From the NCBI GenBank assembly GCA_964016885.1, contig OZ024740.1:294676097-294740096 (forward strand): 64,000 nucleotides of DNA, in the 5' to 3' direction. A model generated the notes under the pieces. It had not been told where the DNA came from. It did no database searches and saw only the letters and a program-made list of their open reading frames with translations. The position numbers and the translations under genes were made by a program. This document shows positions 34,201 to 41,005 of the stretch, in pieces. The stretch is from Eledone cirrhosa. Taxonomy: Eukaryota > Mollusca > Cephalopoda > Octopoda > Eledonidae. Positions within the stretch are counted from its first letter, which is position 1; each line of letters starts with the position of its first letter.

Positions 34201-35831
34201 GGGCTGTATGAAGGCGAGACAGAGAAAAGGTAGACAAGGGGTGTATGAAGGTAAGTAATTATATCAAAGAATAATAGCAATTATAAAAAAAGTTAGAGAA
34301 AAGAAAATTATGCAAACTTACCTTCTTTTGACATTCCCATTGAAAGACATTTTTTAAATCGACAAAAGGCACAAGCATTACGTTTTCCTGGACTAATTTC
34401 ACAATTTTCAATTCCAGGGCATTTATATTCTTCTTTTCTTTGTAGACTGCGTCGAAAAAATCCCTAAAAATGAAAGAATTTATTCAAGTTTTCAAAATAG
34501 TAAAATATTGAAATGGGGTCCCTCCGAAGGGTCTTTGGAGTAACGTTACTTGATAGAGTGCGTAACTTGGAGATCAGAGTCACTCCAGGTAGAGCTGCTA
34601 CTTCTCTGAATTGAGAGACCGCAACTCTGATACTATGGGCATGTGGTTAGAATGTCTCAAGAAAGAATCGCTGAACAAATTTTATGGGCAAAACCAACCA
34701 GTAAGAGACCCATGGGAAGACCCTGAGCAAGATGGTTGGATAACATCCATGAACTTGGCCGGTGTCGTTTGGGGATGAAACCGGAGATGGTTGCTTCTGT
34801 CAGGACTCTCTGGAAGGAGTGTTTGAGGACCCTGCCTCCACAACTCTCTCAGGAAGAAGAAGTATTGCATAATCATTCTTTTTCTGCTGTTTAATTAAAT
34901 AGAGGGTTTTTTTTTACAAGATAAACCAATTCCTCTCAAGGAAAATTTAAAATAGAACTTTTAACCTTAGGTTGCTACAAAAATGGTGAATTAGCAGAGT
35001 CATTACAGTGTTGGACAGAATGCTTTGTGGTACTTGTGCCAACTATCTGTGCTCTGACATTGTGAGTTCAAATTCCATCTTTTGATAAGTTGATATGAAT
35101 CTAGGTTAAGAAACTGGTGAACAAGAACACAAGCTGCCTTAGAAGATAAAACATTCTATGATAATCTCAATAACCATGAGAGTGTTATAGGAGGAAATGA
35201 CTAATTTCTTCAATCGGTAGAGCCATATCAAAATGCTTGCTATGGAATAGATTATGGTTTTGAAGAATAAATAACAAAAACAAAACCTGTGACAAATTGT
35301 TGACAAAAAAATGAAGTTTTATTCTACATTTAAAATTAAATTATCCAGAAATAAACAAGTCAATGGCAGTGTCCCAGCATGGCCTCAGCCTGTTGTCTGG
35401 AACATGTAATAGAGTAATAGAATAAGTATATATTAATCAAAGCATATTTCGGTTTTACTTTTTGTTGTCAATTTGTTTTGCCATTTTTCATGACATTCAA
35501 AACCAAAAATATTAACATCGAATATAACAAGTTTCCAAAGATCCAAATTGTCTTTAAGCACCTCACACCACCAAAAAACCATAGATGCAAAAGTATCTGA
35601 TTAAAAACTAAAACAATTAATTATGTAAATGTAACTAAATGAAGAAAGAGACAATGTAGTTCAGAAAGTTTCAAATGCATAAACGTGTATTAGTCAACCC
35701 ACCTTACATGCTTCACAGGTATTAACACCATAATGGAATCCTGAAGCTTTTTCACCACATATACGACATGGAGGTAAAACAGCCTCTGTGATTGAGCAAT
35801 GACTAGCACTCTCAGTCATTTTGTAAGGTCT
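19191..35831 (-). CDS. Nuclear receptor, NR1-type, six coding exons (whole gene span)
   Basis: Ligand-regulated or orphan transcription factor expected to act in the nucleus. Coding exons: 35819-35703, 34463-34322, 24548-24337, 22765-22537, 20561-20337, 19432-19191. All junctions are GT-AG, phases agree throughout, and the product is 388 residues. DNA-binding domain, about 18-86: finger one is Cys18, 21, 35, 38; finger two is Cys54, 60, 70, 73; P-box is CEACKG. Hinge with 'AIKTGRYT' at 87-94. Ligand-binding domain, about 105-388: signature '[14 protein letters not shown]' at 210-223 and '[10 protein letters not shown]' at 226-235; AF-2 'PLLYEIM' at 380-386. The protein is short because the A/B region is only 17 residues. 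Overall it resembles NR1 receptors (PPAR/Rev-erb-like and the mollusc-expanded NR1 groups); the exact subgroup needs a tree. Introns hold LINE, SINE, Penelope-like and satellite DNA. Confidence 0.93.
19841..19985. repeat. Interspersed repeat shared with the right end of the window
   Basis: 'cagaaaatatctaaaaatgg' and 'gtttgttaattcaaatgttt' recur at 63878-63922, with similar sequence continuing ('agtatcttta', 'attgtgaa'). The family is unknown. A short internal inverted repeat, 'attaaaagtaaagatta'/'tagtctttacttttaat', lies at 19932-19969. Confidence 0.6.
20337..20561 (-). CDS. Nuclear receptor exon 5: ligand-binding domain helices 4-8
   Basis: The acceptor is 'cttcattttag' and the donor 'gtgagt'. 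The exon completes the split Ala234 codon. It encodes '[13 protein letters not shown]' (helix 4/5, lining the pocket in this superfamily), then '[20 protein letters not shown]' and '[13 protein letters not shown]' (helices 7-8). Its last base starts codon 309. Length 225 bases, phase 1 at both ends. Confidence 0.92.
20640..20719. repeat. 40 bp satellite, left part (two units)
   Basis: Two copies of the unit 'gggaactatagaagctgtgt'-'acacagatactgttagtaag'. The array stops at 'tagtaaggt', where the insertion at 20720-21450 begins, and resumes beyond it in register. Confidence 0.85.
20720..21450. mobile_element. LTR-like or other insertion splitting the 40 bp satellite
   Basis: The satellite is interrupted between two copies of 'taaggt' (20714-20719 and 21451-21456). 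Joining the flanks restores an intact unit, so this is a clean insertion with a 6 bp target duplication. Its ends are 'tgtagcga' and 'tcgcta', short inverted repeats like those of LTRs, although the terminal CA expected on the right is missing. Inside are four 'ttttacagactctt' repeats and an AATAAA (about 21213). A solo LTR of about 730 bp is the best guess. No coding sequence is present. Confidence 0.6.
21451..21855. repeat. 40 bp satellite, right part (about ten units)
   Basis: Regular 40 bp units ('gaactatagaagctgtgtac' plus 'acagatactgttagtaaggg') with a few substitutions and one 20 bp partial unit near 21730. There are no spacers between units, so it is a plain satellite. It lies in intron 4 of the receptor gene. 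Confidence 0.93.
21870..22375 (+). mobile_element. Composite LINE fragments: family 1 polymerase piece joined to family 2 3' end
   Basis: 21880-22030 resembles the family 1 motif B region ('EEFNIQVGV', 'LLFIII', 'AITEEF'). From about 22060 the sequence switches to family 2: 'SLLFIIYMN' runs straight into '[11 protein letters not shown]' and '[13 protein letters not shown]'-like sequence, then the '[18 protein letters not shown]' C-terminus. It ends in 'gtggagaaagaag' and an AT/AC microsatellite. Family 2 has therefore lost the region between motif B and the C-terminus. Lies in intron 4 of the receptor. Confidence 0.72.
22537..22765 (-). CDS. Nuclear receptor exon 4: ligand-binding domain helices 1-3 and signature
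   Basis: The acceptor is 'tttctttctag' and the donor 'gtatgt'. Encodes residues 158-233, including '[18 protein letters not shown]' (helix 3) and the ligand-binding-domain signature '[20 protein letters not shown]'. The Lys233 codon closes helix 4 together with exon 5. Length 229 bases, ending in phase 1. Confidence 0.92.
22974..23161 (-). mobile_element. tRNA-derived SINE, full length, minus strand
   Basis: Reverse complement of the 40-250 family: 'ggcacaaggccagcaattat' at the left (tail), 'gtactttattttattgacc', 'ggcgggatttgaactc' (B-box) and 'cgaccctctaccgatactgc' (head). It lies in intron 3 of the receptor. Confidence 0.88.
23561..23598. other. Near-perfect 38 bp hairpin
   Basis: 'ctagcagaaaaccaccc' is followed by 'gaa' and its complement 'gggtggtttttctgctag'. 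There are 17 paired bases and one unpaired T. Function unknown; it lies in intron 3 of the receptor. Confidence 0.7.
23690..23760 (+). repeat. AT microsatellite with LINE family 1 tail
   Basis: 'cccatgctagcgtggaaaat' plus 'ggacgttaaacgatgatgat' is the terminal 50 bases of the LINE family, preceded by an AT run. Confidence 0.85.
24337..24548 (-). CDS. Nuclear receptor exon 3: hinge and start of ligand-binding domain
   Basis: The acceptor is 'ttgtaattttag' and the donor 'gtaagt'. It completes the split Ala87 codon ('[11 protein letters not shown]', the C-terminal extension after the zinc fingers). It then encodes a charged hinge and the first helix of the ligand-binding domain ('[18 protein letters not shown]'). 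It ends exactly on a codon ('QRIYY'). Length 212 bases. It joins exon 4 in phase 0; a skipped microexon between them cannot be excluded, but none is needed. Confidence 0.9.
24571..24672. repeat. 51 bp direct duplication upstream of exon 3 acceptor
   Basis: 'aaaatccttcattatttg' through 'cagatgaagtctttaatct' is present twice, back to back, starting about 25 bases upstream (in gene sense) of the exon 3 splice acceptor. Confidence 0.9.
25205..25425 (+). repeat. Two tandem LINE family 1 tails with microsatellites
   Basis: 'acccatgctagcgtggaaga' and 'acccatgttagcgtggaaga' occur about 105 bases apart. Each is followed by GATGAT repeats and 'tataaaaatgagaaaacac', so the second is a segmental duplication of the first rather than an independent insertion. 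Confidence 0.85.
25750..26640 (-). mobile_element. LINE family 1, internally deleted minus-strand copy
   Basis: On the plus strand 'gagaagttcccacaggcagc' (just beyond motif C), 'catagcttgcactgctctca' and 'ttctctagatcaacaaaagc' (motif A region) parallel the copies at 2565 and 16380. The segment 26500-26640 matches the endonuclease start ('CCVQE', 'GEIVELLER' on the minus strand) and follows directly after the polymerase N-terminus. The middle of the endonuclease is therefore missing. Lies in intron 2 of the receptor. Confidence 0.75.
26660..26940. repeat. LINE 3' UTR sequence with an inverted pair
   Basis: 'ggctggatgcccttcccatc' (about 26788) and 'gagggcatcaagctatagaa' (about 26893) are inverted versions of the LINE 3' UTR block. 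They look like two 3' UTR pieces facing each other. Confidence 0.6.
27045..27270 (+). pseudogene. GIY-YIG endonuclease fragment of a Penelope-like element
   Basis: The plus strand reads 'AVYIGQT', an equivalent of the GIY...YIG opening. After a one-base frameshift it reads '[19 protein letters not shown]' and '[13 protein letters not shown]', ending '[10 protein letters not shown]'. This order (YIGQT, FxEH, K-x-PVAxHF, GH, final RE-x2-IF) is that of the C-terminal endonuclease of Penelope-like retroelements, which nicks target DNA. The polymerase part upstream was not found. A CA-rich stretch and a hammerhead-like motif follow downstream (28260). Lies in intron 2 of the receptor. Confidence 0.7.
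27330..28110. repeat. Low-complexity CA/TA-rich sequence
   Basis: Runs of 'acacac', 'acatatac' and 'cacaccaac' dominate. The several long open frames here on both strands are compositional. Confidence 0.85.
28260..28286 (+). ncRNA. Degenerate hammerhead-like motif, 3' of the Penelope-like fragment
   Basis: 'ctgaagaaggacatatgtct' followed by GAAATGT parallels the better preserved copy at 63058-63084 ('ctgatgaaggactagcgtcc', GAAACGT). The four-base stem 'ggac'/'gtct' keeps pairing through G-U. The core CTGATGA has become CTGAAGA, so activity is unlikely. Confidence 0.35.
28422..28618. mobile_element. TTAA-flanked MITE, family B
   Basis: TTAA-'acctttcattaccatg' at the left and 'tggtatcaaaacgg'-TTAA at the right. 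The interior phrase 'gtgattttcaaattattttg' and 'agatgaatataaacacttaa' recurs at 30000, 38757-39266, 47218, 47715 and 55138. The TTAA flanks suggest piggyBac-type mobilisation. Lies in intron 2 of the receptor. Confidence 0.75.
29385..29960 (+). mobile_element. LINE family 1, 5'-truncated copy
   Basis: Starts within the C-terminal coding block: '[18 protein letters not shown]', then '[20 protein letters not shown]'. It continues through the 3' UTR ('ggtgttaggaagggcatcca') to the tail 'aacccatgctagggtggaag' and 'gatgatgatg'. The coding part is little damaged, so this is one of the younger copies. Lies in intron 2 of the receptor. Confidence 0.9.
29990..30158. mobile_element. MITE family B, left-truncated copy
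   Basis: 'aactttctcattatgaagcc', 'gatgaaaggtttttagataa' and the right end 'tagtattaaaagga'-TTAA match the family B element at 28422. Confidence 0.7.
30600..31035 (+). mobile_element. LINE 3' UTR copy with tail
   Basis: 'gtgacaggaagggtatccag' and 'gtccaccctgtaaagtagtt' are 3' UTR units. The tail is 'aacccttgctaacatggaaa' with 'acattaaacaatgatgatg'. The long plus-strand frame through it (30604-30939) is not a gene; the paralogous 50060-50340 copy does not keep it. Confidence 0.75.
31440..31630 (+). mobile_element. tRNA-derived SINE, full length
   Basis: The head 'ggattagcagtatcattaga', the B-box 'gagttcaaatcccaccg', the body and the tail 'taattgctgaccttgttcc' are all present. Lies in intron 2 of the receptor. 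Confidence 0.85.
32043..32218. repeat. 30 bp minisatellite, six copies
   Basis: The unit 'gagtaaaggcattttgagcc' plus 'tctcatgtag' repeats six times with few changes. Because 30 is a multiple of three and no frame contains a stop, it yields apparent ten-residue protein repeats on both strands; these are not real proteins. Confidence 0.95.
32219..33535. other. Intron sequence without recognised features
   Basis: AT-rich interior of receptor intron 2. No repeat family was recognised. Confidence 0.45.
33536..33668 (+). mobile_element. SINE 3' part
   Basis: 'aaataaagtaccagtaaaat' and 'attgctggtcttggacataa', ending 'attagaaatcaatatt', are the body and tail of the SINE family. The head is missing. 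Confidence 0.75.
33695..34252. repeat. 37 bp minisatellite, about fifteen copies, next to exon 2 donor
   Basis: The unit 'gtagacaagggctgtatgaa' plus 'ggcgagacagagaaaag' is 37 bp, with several shortened units. It ends about 70 bases from the exon 2 splice donor (in gene sense, the start of intron 2). On the sense strand it is a C/T-rich array. The unit is not a multiple of three, so all three minus-strand frames show the same peptide cycle; it is not coding. Confidence 0.95.
34322..34463 (-). CDS. Nuclear receptor exon 2: second zinc finger
   Basis: The acceptor is 'cattttcattttta-g' and the donor 'gtaagt'. Encodes residues 40-86: '[15 protein letters not shown]' (end of recognition helix) and the second finger, with Cys54, Cys60, Cys70 and Cys73. 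The D-box spacing of five residues between the first two Cys is the usual one. It ends '[14 protein letters not shown]', the invariant C-terminal part of the DNA-binding domain. Length 142 bases. The intron just after 'CEACK' is at a position common in the superfamily. Confidence 0.95.
34515..34865 (+). mobile_element. LINE family 2, 3'-end copy
   Basis: 'ggagtaacgttacttgatag' and 'gatactatgggcatgtggtt' are followed by a frame encoding '[13 protein letters not shown]', then a 'RPMGRP'-like block, 'DNIHELG' and '[19 protein letters not shown]'-type sequence. It is antisense to the receptor and ends about 50 bases from the exon 2 acceptor. Confidence 0.82.
34983..35085 (+). mobile_element. SINE head fragment
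   Basis: 'tggtgaattagcagagtcat' and 'gtgagttcaaattcc' form an A-box/B-box-like pair. The body is missing. Lies in intron 1 of the receptor. Confidence 0.65.
35703..35831 (-). CDS. Nuclear receptor exon 1 (first coding): start and first zinc finger
   Basis: The ATG at 35819-35817 (context 'acaaaatga', A at -3) begins 'MTESASHCS', leading at once into the first finger '[15 protein letters not shown]' and 'CEACK'. The four codons between the splice acceptor (AG at 35833-35832) and this ATG are open (RPYK), so a longer N-terminus from an unseen upstream exon is possible. With this ATG the A/B region is 17 residues. The P-box has Ala37 where Gly is usual, which may alter contacts with the response element. 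Confidence 0.9.
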
Positions 35832-36004
35832 CTAAAAGTAAAGAAAGCATAACAAATTAAAACATAGAAACACATTTTACTTACAGAAATAGTGTTATCA
35901 TCAATGATTAAACATCCATTTGACAATTTTCAAATGGATTTAAGTTTCTAAAATTCTCTCTAATTACATAATCTCAAGTTTTCCTTGGTCTATCTTTATC
36001 TGCT

Positions 36005-36240
36005 GTATTTACTATCATAATGTTGTGGGTTGGATTCCTGGACCAGGTTGTGTGTTGTGTTCTTCAGCAAAACACTTAATTTCATGCTGCTCCAGTATAA
36101 TAATAATAATACTCAACTGAAAATAAATACCAGCAATAGCTAAGGGTTTAACTCTGTAATAGATGGTGTCCTGTCCAGGGGGAAGTATTGGACTCTTAGT
36201 TGCTTAATGCCAGGGAAACCAAGACAAGCAATGACCTAAT
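36005..36240 (+). mobile_element. SINE, third subfamily
   Basis: 'gtgggttggattcctgga' (B-box region), 'gttgtgtgttgtgttcttca' and 'ttcatgctgctccag' match the copy at 53155. The 3' part ('ggtgtcctgtccagggggaa') is extra here. Confidence 0.65.
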
Positions 36241-37039
36241 GAGCTTCAGAGCTCGAGATAATCTTTAGACTTTTTTTTAGATTAGTTATGGCATTTTGTC
36301 AACTGTATCTTTGCATCCATCTCTCTGGAATATATTACCTGGGGATTACTTATTAATTATGTAATTAATTAGCAATTACGCATATGCAACATTATTTTTA
36401 GCACAAATGACTACAGTACATTCACCATTTTGATACAAAACTGGCTGAAACTGCTCTGGAATTATCATACAAAACTTTTCAACATAATTTTATTTAGAAA
36501 TTTGTCATAAGTAAAGTTATAAATATCAGCTTACTAATGAAAAACTTAGTCATTTTATTGAATTCCTCCTTTGGTTATTTAAAAAATTAATTGGAACACA
36601 CAAGCAGTGTATTTTATTAGAAATATGGCAATGAAAAAGCTAAACAACAAAATCTTTCATGCAATACTGCCAATTTTCATAATACTCTGTCCACAAGTAA
36701 AGACACTATAAACATTTGAATAAACTAACAAATGTTTTCAGACATTTTCTGCTCAATCATTACAAGATAAGAGTAATACTCAAAAGAAAAACAGTGTAAA
36801 GTGAACTGAAAAACTGACTGAGCATCATGTGTATTGGTTGGGGTAAGTAGGAGAAATGACTATATTGGTAATGTAATGGTAAAGTATGATCTATGCTTGA
36901 TGGAATGTAACATGAACTGATGGACATATAAATGAGATTTGTGAATGGTTTGATTTACAAATGAAGTAAGACAGTATCAAACAGATAAACAATTAGCTTT
37001 CTTTAGGAGTTTATATGACCAACTATAAGCTAACATACA
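36241..37039. other. AT-rich sequence with a diverged third MITE-like repeat
   Basis: The part around 36400-36650 ('ttttcaacataattttattt', 'ttagaaatatggcaatgaaa') resembles 39390-39545 and 49700-49775. This suggests a third small repeat family; its borders are not clear. Confidence 0.45.
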
Positions 37040-37126
37040 TTAACCCTTTAGCATTTAAACCGGCTGTAACCAGCCAGAATTCTCTCACCACTTTCTGCTC
37101 AAACTGGCTGTATTGTTCTCAAAATA

Positions 37127-37318
37127 AATAATTGTTTCTACTTTTGACACAAGGCCAGCAATTACCCAGTACATGACTGGTACTTTATTTTATCGACCCC
37201 GTAAGGATGAAAGGCAAAGTTAACCTCGGCGGGATTTGAACTCAGAATGGAAAGGGCCGTAACTATGCGTCAAAGCATGGCGTCCGACCCTCTACCGATA
37301 CTGCCAATCCACCGCCCT
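37127..37318 (-). mobile_element. tRNA-derived SINE inside MITE family A
   Basis: 'gacacaaggccagcaattac', 'ggcgggatttgaactc' and 'ccctctaccgatactgccaa' are in order on the plus strand, so the SINE is on the minus strand. The 'aaataat' before it recurs after it, a probable target duplication. Confidence 0.88.
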
Positions 37319-37399
37319 AAATAATATCAAAATCTCATAGATTCAATATTATGTGAGGTAAAGCCTTTACTGTGAAAATATAATAGTGAATATAGAATA

Positions 37400-37443
37400 A
37401 TCATCATCATTTAACATCCATCTTCCATGCTAGCATGGGTTGG
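37400..37443 (-). repeat. LINE family 1 tail inside MITE family A
   Basis: 'aatcatcatcatttaacatc' followed by 'ttccatgctagcatgggttg', a minimal 5'-truncated LINE insertion. Confidence 0.8.
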
Positions 37444-37679
37444 TAAATACTAAAGGGTTAAAACAATTTAAATTTGCTCAATGTTTCGTAAAATGATGAT
37501 GATGAATTATGTGGGAAAAAAAAAACAACAAAAAATCTTTCAATGAGAAGAAGACATGAGAAATTATTATTATTAAAAGAAACCATAACATATATCATAA
37601 ATGTTTTCATATAAACCAATAGCAATATTGTTTATCACACAAGTATAAAGTTGGATATATATGTTGCGACATTTCATGC

Positions 37680-37850
37680 CTATAAAAATCCTTTCCATGC
37701 AAGCATGGAAAAAGCAGGTGTAAAAATGACAATGATGATATATGTGGTTGTCATTAGGAAGAGCATTCAGTCATAGAAATCTAGCCAGAAACTTGCCTCT
37801 AATGGGACAAACCCTCAGGACAAACTTATTCAACCTGTACCGATAAAAAT
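37680..37850 (+). repeat. LINE 3' UTR and tail remnant
   Basis: 'ccatgcaagcatggaaaaag' with 'gacaatgatgat' is a tail, followed by a 3' UTR-like block 'ggttgtcattaggaagagca'. Confidence 0.65.
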
Positions 37851-38756
37851 GAACTGGTTCATTTTTGTATGTATATAGATAGATAGATTATATCTGCAAA
37901 GTTACACTAGTCACTCGACGATTGGGAGTTTCAAACTTCAGCACACTTGTGCATGCAAACAACTCCAAACCATTGCTGAATCTATTAATAAAGTTAATTA
38001 TCTTAATGACCCAATACCACAATAAACTCATATATTCAGCCTTTAGCATCTATTGTCAATCCTTGAAAGAAAAATTAAAATAGGAAATTATTTTTATACA
38101 AGAAAACAATAACTAAGAAAATCTTATTTTCTTATCATTGAACTTCAGCAGAAATGTTTGATATATATCAATTATCTTAACAAATGTAGCTACAGTGAAA
38201 CTACTAATTAATTGAAGATTCAGAAGTAATTTACCTGAAAATAAGGCATGACTAAAGAGACAAAGTCTGCTCAGTAACCCATTTTAATGGGCAAGGGAGC
38301 AATTTGTTGGGTTTTTTTTCCACTATTAAACAGTAAAAGCATGTTAAATCATAAACTTTATTTATATATCACACTAAAACATCAATAAGTTACAAGTCTT
38401 ATTGACAAATACTCTCGGGCCCCAGATAATGCAGGGTGGATATTTGCTTAGATTCTTATAAGTGGGAAGAATTGGGAAATCAGTAATTGTATAGTGTATG
38501 TTTGTAAATTTGGGATTTCTTGTAATGTTCTTTTTTTGTCATATATAATGTTTTTTTAATGTAAATTTAAATTATTATTAGATTCTCCAGTTGCTGAATC
38601 ATTTACAATATAATTTTGCTGGAGATAGATTAGCAAAATTTAATAAGTGGAGGAAGTGTGGGAAAGTGTGTAGGGAGCATCATTCAAGACCTTGGAGTGC
38701 TTAAGATTGAATAGGTAATTGTTTTCTCTAGGATTGAATAACTACAGGATAGAGTT

Positions 38757-39266
38757 TTAACCCCTTCATTACCATATTAATAATGAAAGATATTGCCTAT
38801 GATTTTCAAATAATTTTGAAAATAATCAAGAATTTTGAGGGATTTATTAAGAGCAATGTATTCTCCATCCTGTTCGCCGGGACCAAGAGGCTAAGGGTAA
38901 GATAGTTGGAGGTGGAAGATACTCATTCGGACGTCACACACACACACACACACACATTGGCTATGTCATCAATGTTATTAAATTGAACAATCTGAGACAA
39001 CCACAGCAGCAGTAGTAGTAGCCATGGTGGTGACAAAACAATCACCTAAATATATGCTTTGCAGTATTTGTTTCAGCTCCCTGAGTTTTGAGTTCAAATC
39101 CCACTAAGTCCATTAACTTTCTCATTATGTGGTGTTTAGAATATAGTTTAACAAAGGCTCTTACATAAAATTATGATGGAAGGTTTTTAGATAAATATAA
39201 ACATTTTAAAGTCTTGTATTGTAGAACCAGGGCCAGTTTCAGGTGGTTTAGTAGCAAAAGAGTTAA
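38757..39266. mobile_element. MITE family B interrupted by a SINE-like insertion
   Basis: TTAA-'ccccttcattaccat' at the left and 'tagtagcaaaagag'-TTAA at the right, with family B interior sequence on each side. About 260 bases (38850-39112) are inserted, including a CA run and a SINE head ('gagttcaaatcccacta'). Confidence 0.72.
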
Positions 39267-39849
39267 TGTCAATGTAGTACAAAATAATTTGTAGAGTGAA
39301 ATAACATTCAAGTATGCAACTATGTATTTCTTTACACTTTTGATAACAACTTCACCAATATTGACTCTGCTTCTATGAAATGAAACAACTATCTAAATTA
39401 ATATCTTTCAACATAATTTTATATAATAACTATATATTAAGTTACTTAGTAATGAGATAATTTCTGTAAATCCATCAACATTCTTCATTAACTAATTGAA
39501 CTAGTATTTCATCAGAAATATGGTCATGAAAGAGTAGTATTCTGATAATCTATTTTATATTACAGTTCTAGCCATTTTAACAACTGTTTTGGTATGTTTA
39601 CACTGGGAAATAGGTTTTTTTTCCAATACCACACACATGTTTACATAAACACATGGCATAGCTATCTAGTTTTGCTTTGCATGGTTCAAACTTGATGTGA
39701 CACTTTGTGTAAGTTTCTTCAACTGTAGGCTTGAATTGACCAATACCTTGTGAATGGAATTCAGTAAACAGAAACTATGCAGGAGCCTGTTGTGTATATA
39801 TATGTTTCTGTGTTCACACCAGTCTGGTATTATTATTATTTGTGCAGTC

Positions 39850-39962
39850 CATCAAAAAGGTATTGATAAAATAAGTACCAAACTGAAATACTGGGGTCAA
39901 TATGATAAGCCAAAATCCTTGAAGGTACTGTTCCAGCATGACCACAGTCCAATGATTGAAGG
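39850..39962 (+). mobile_element. SINE body fragment
   Basis: 'tattgataaaataagtacca' and 'atactggggtcaatatga' match the SINE body. The head and tail are lost. Confidence 0.5.
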
Positions 39963-40735
39963 TTAGGTGCGTTATTTTCTAATGAAAGCAATCAATACAG
40001 TGCTACATAATACTACAGCAAGGCACTACCTCTAAGATGGAATCATTTATTTGAAGACACCAAACAGCAACTGTCCTAAACACACTTGCAAGATAAATGT
40101 TACAACCATACAACATTGGTGTAAAATATTGTAAAGTATTTTTCAAATGGCCTTAAATTATATTAGTTGTTTAACAAAAACAGCAAATGTGAGCTACAAC
40201 TAAGTGAAAAACATGTCTAATGCCATAACTTTATAAAAATATTGTAAACAGATATAGAGAAAATGGAGCTGACATGCAATTGCTGAAATATAGAGCTTTA
40301 TTCCATACAGAGTAAAAGCCTAAAGAATGCATTGTATGAATACTGATGTCTTAGCAACAATCAACAAGCTACATTGAACTTACAAAGGACTTCTTTAAAA
40401 GCTGTTTGTACTAATACAGCAACTTATTCTCTTGTTGCCACCTGAAAAACACCACAGCACTTTCAATGAATATTTGGAAATTGAGAAAAAAAACAAAAAA
40501 ACACCAATATATCAGAGGCAGTGTTTGATAAAGTACAGGCATTTAGGAATGGATCAAAATGGTGCAACCTTTGTCTTAGAGAGAAACGCACCATATCCCA
40601 ATCAAATAAAAAGAGTTAACTAATTTTGACTTGCTGACATATTGGAATTCTTTGGGAATTTCAAGAACAGTTCTTTCTATGACATATGACAGCCAGAAAC
40701 CTACAGCACATAAATATCATTCCTTTCCAACTTGC
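39963..40735. other. AT-rich sequence, nothing recognised
   Basis: No family or gene was recognised. Confidence 0.4.
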
Positions 40736-41005
40736 TGACATGTACAGTCAGCTGAAGGGCCAATCACGTGAAATTGTGGTATATATTCCCTTGGACATGT
40801 AATGTGCATGGACAATGATCACTGGGTGAAGAAGTGCCAGGAAATGGCAGTGGAAGGAAATCGCAGTAGAGGTAGATCAAGACAGACCTGGGCAGAGGTT
40901 GTGAGAATTGACCTCAAATCACTGCGATGATGACAAAGGATTGCGATGAGGACCTGTCCAACCTATTCAAGCATGGAAAAGCAGACGTGATGATAATGTT
41001 CCCTT
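40736..41005 (+). mobile_element. LINE family 1 (subfamily b) 3'-end copy
   Basis: Encodes 'GHVMCMDNDHWVKKCQEMAV' and 'RGRSRQTWAEVVRIDLKSLR'. It ends 'aacctattcaagcatggaaa' and 'agcagacgtgatgataatg', the same variant 3' end as the 16380-17765 element. Confidence 0.82.

Larger units (their letters stand above)
37040..37461. mobile_element. TTAA-flanked MITE, family A, with two nested insertions
   Basis: TTAA-'ccctttagcatttaaacc' at the left and 'taaatactaaaggg'-TTAA at the right. The interior is split by a minus-strand SINE (37127-37318) and a LINE tail (37400-37443). Confidence 0.85.

Noticed and set aside
33673..34280. Three overlapping minus-strand frames of 175-194 residues
   Set aside because: They are translations of a 37 bp tandem array. 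The same peptide cycle appears in every frame because the unit is not a multiple of three, and there is no start context or homology.
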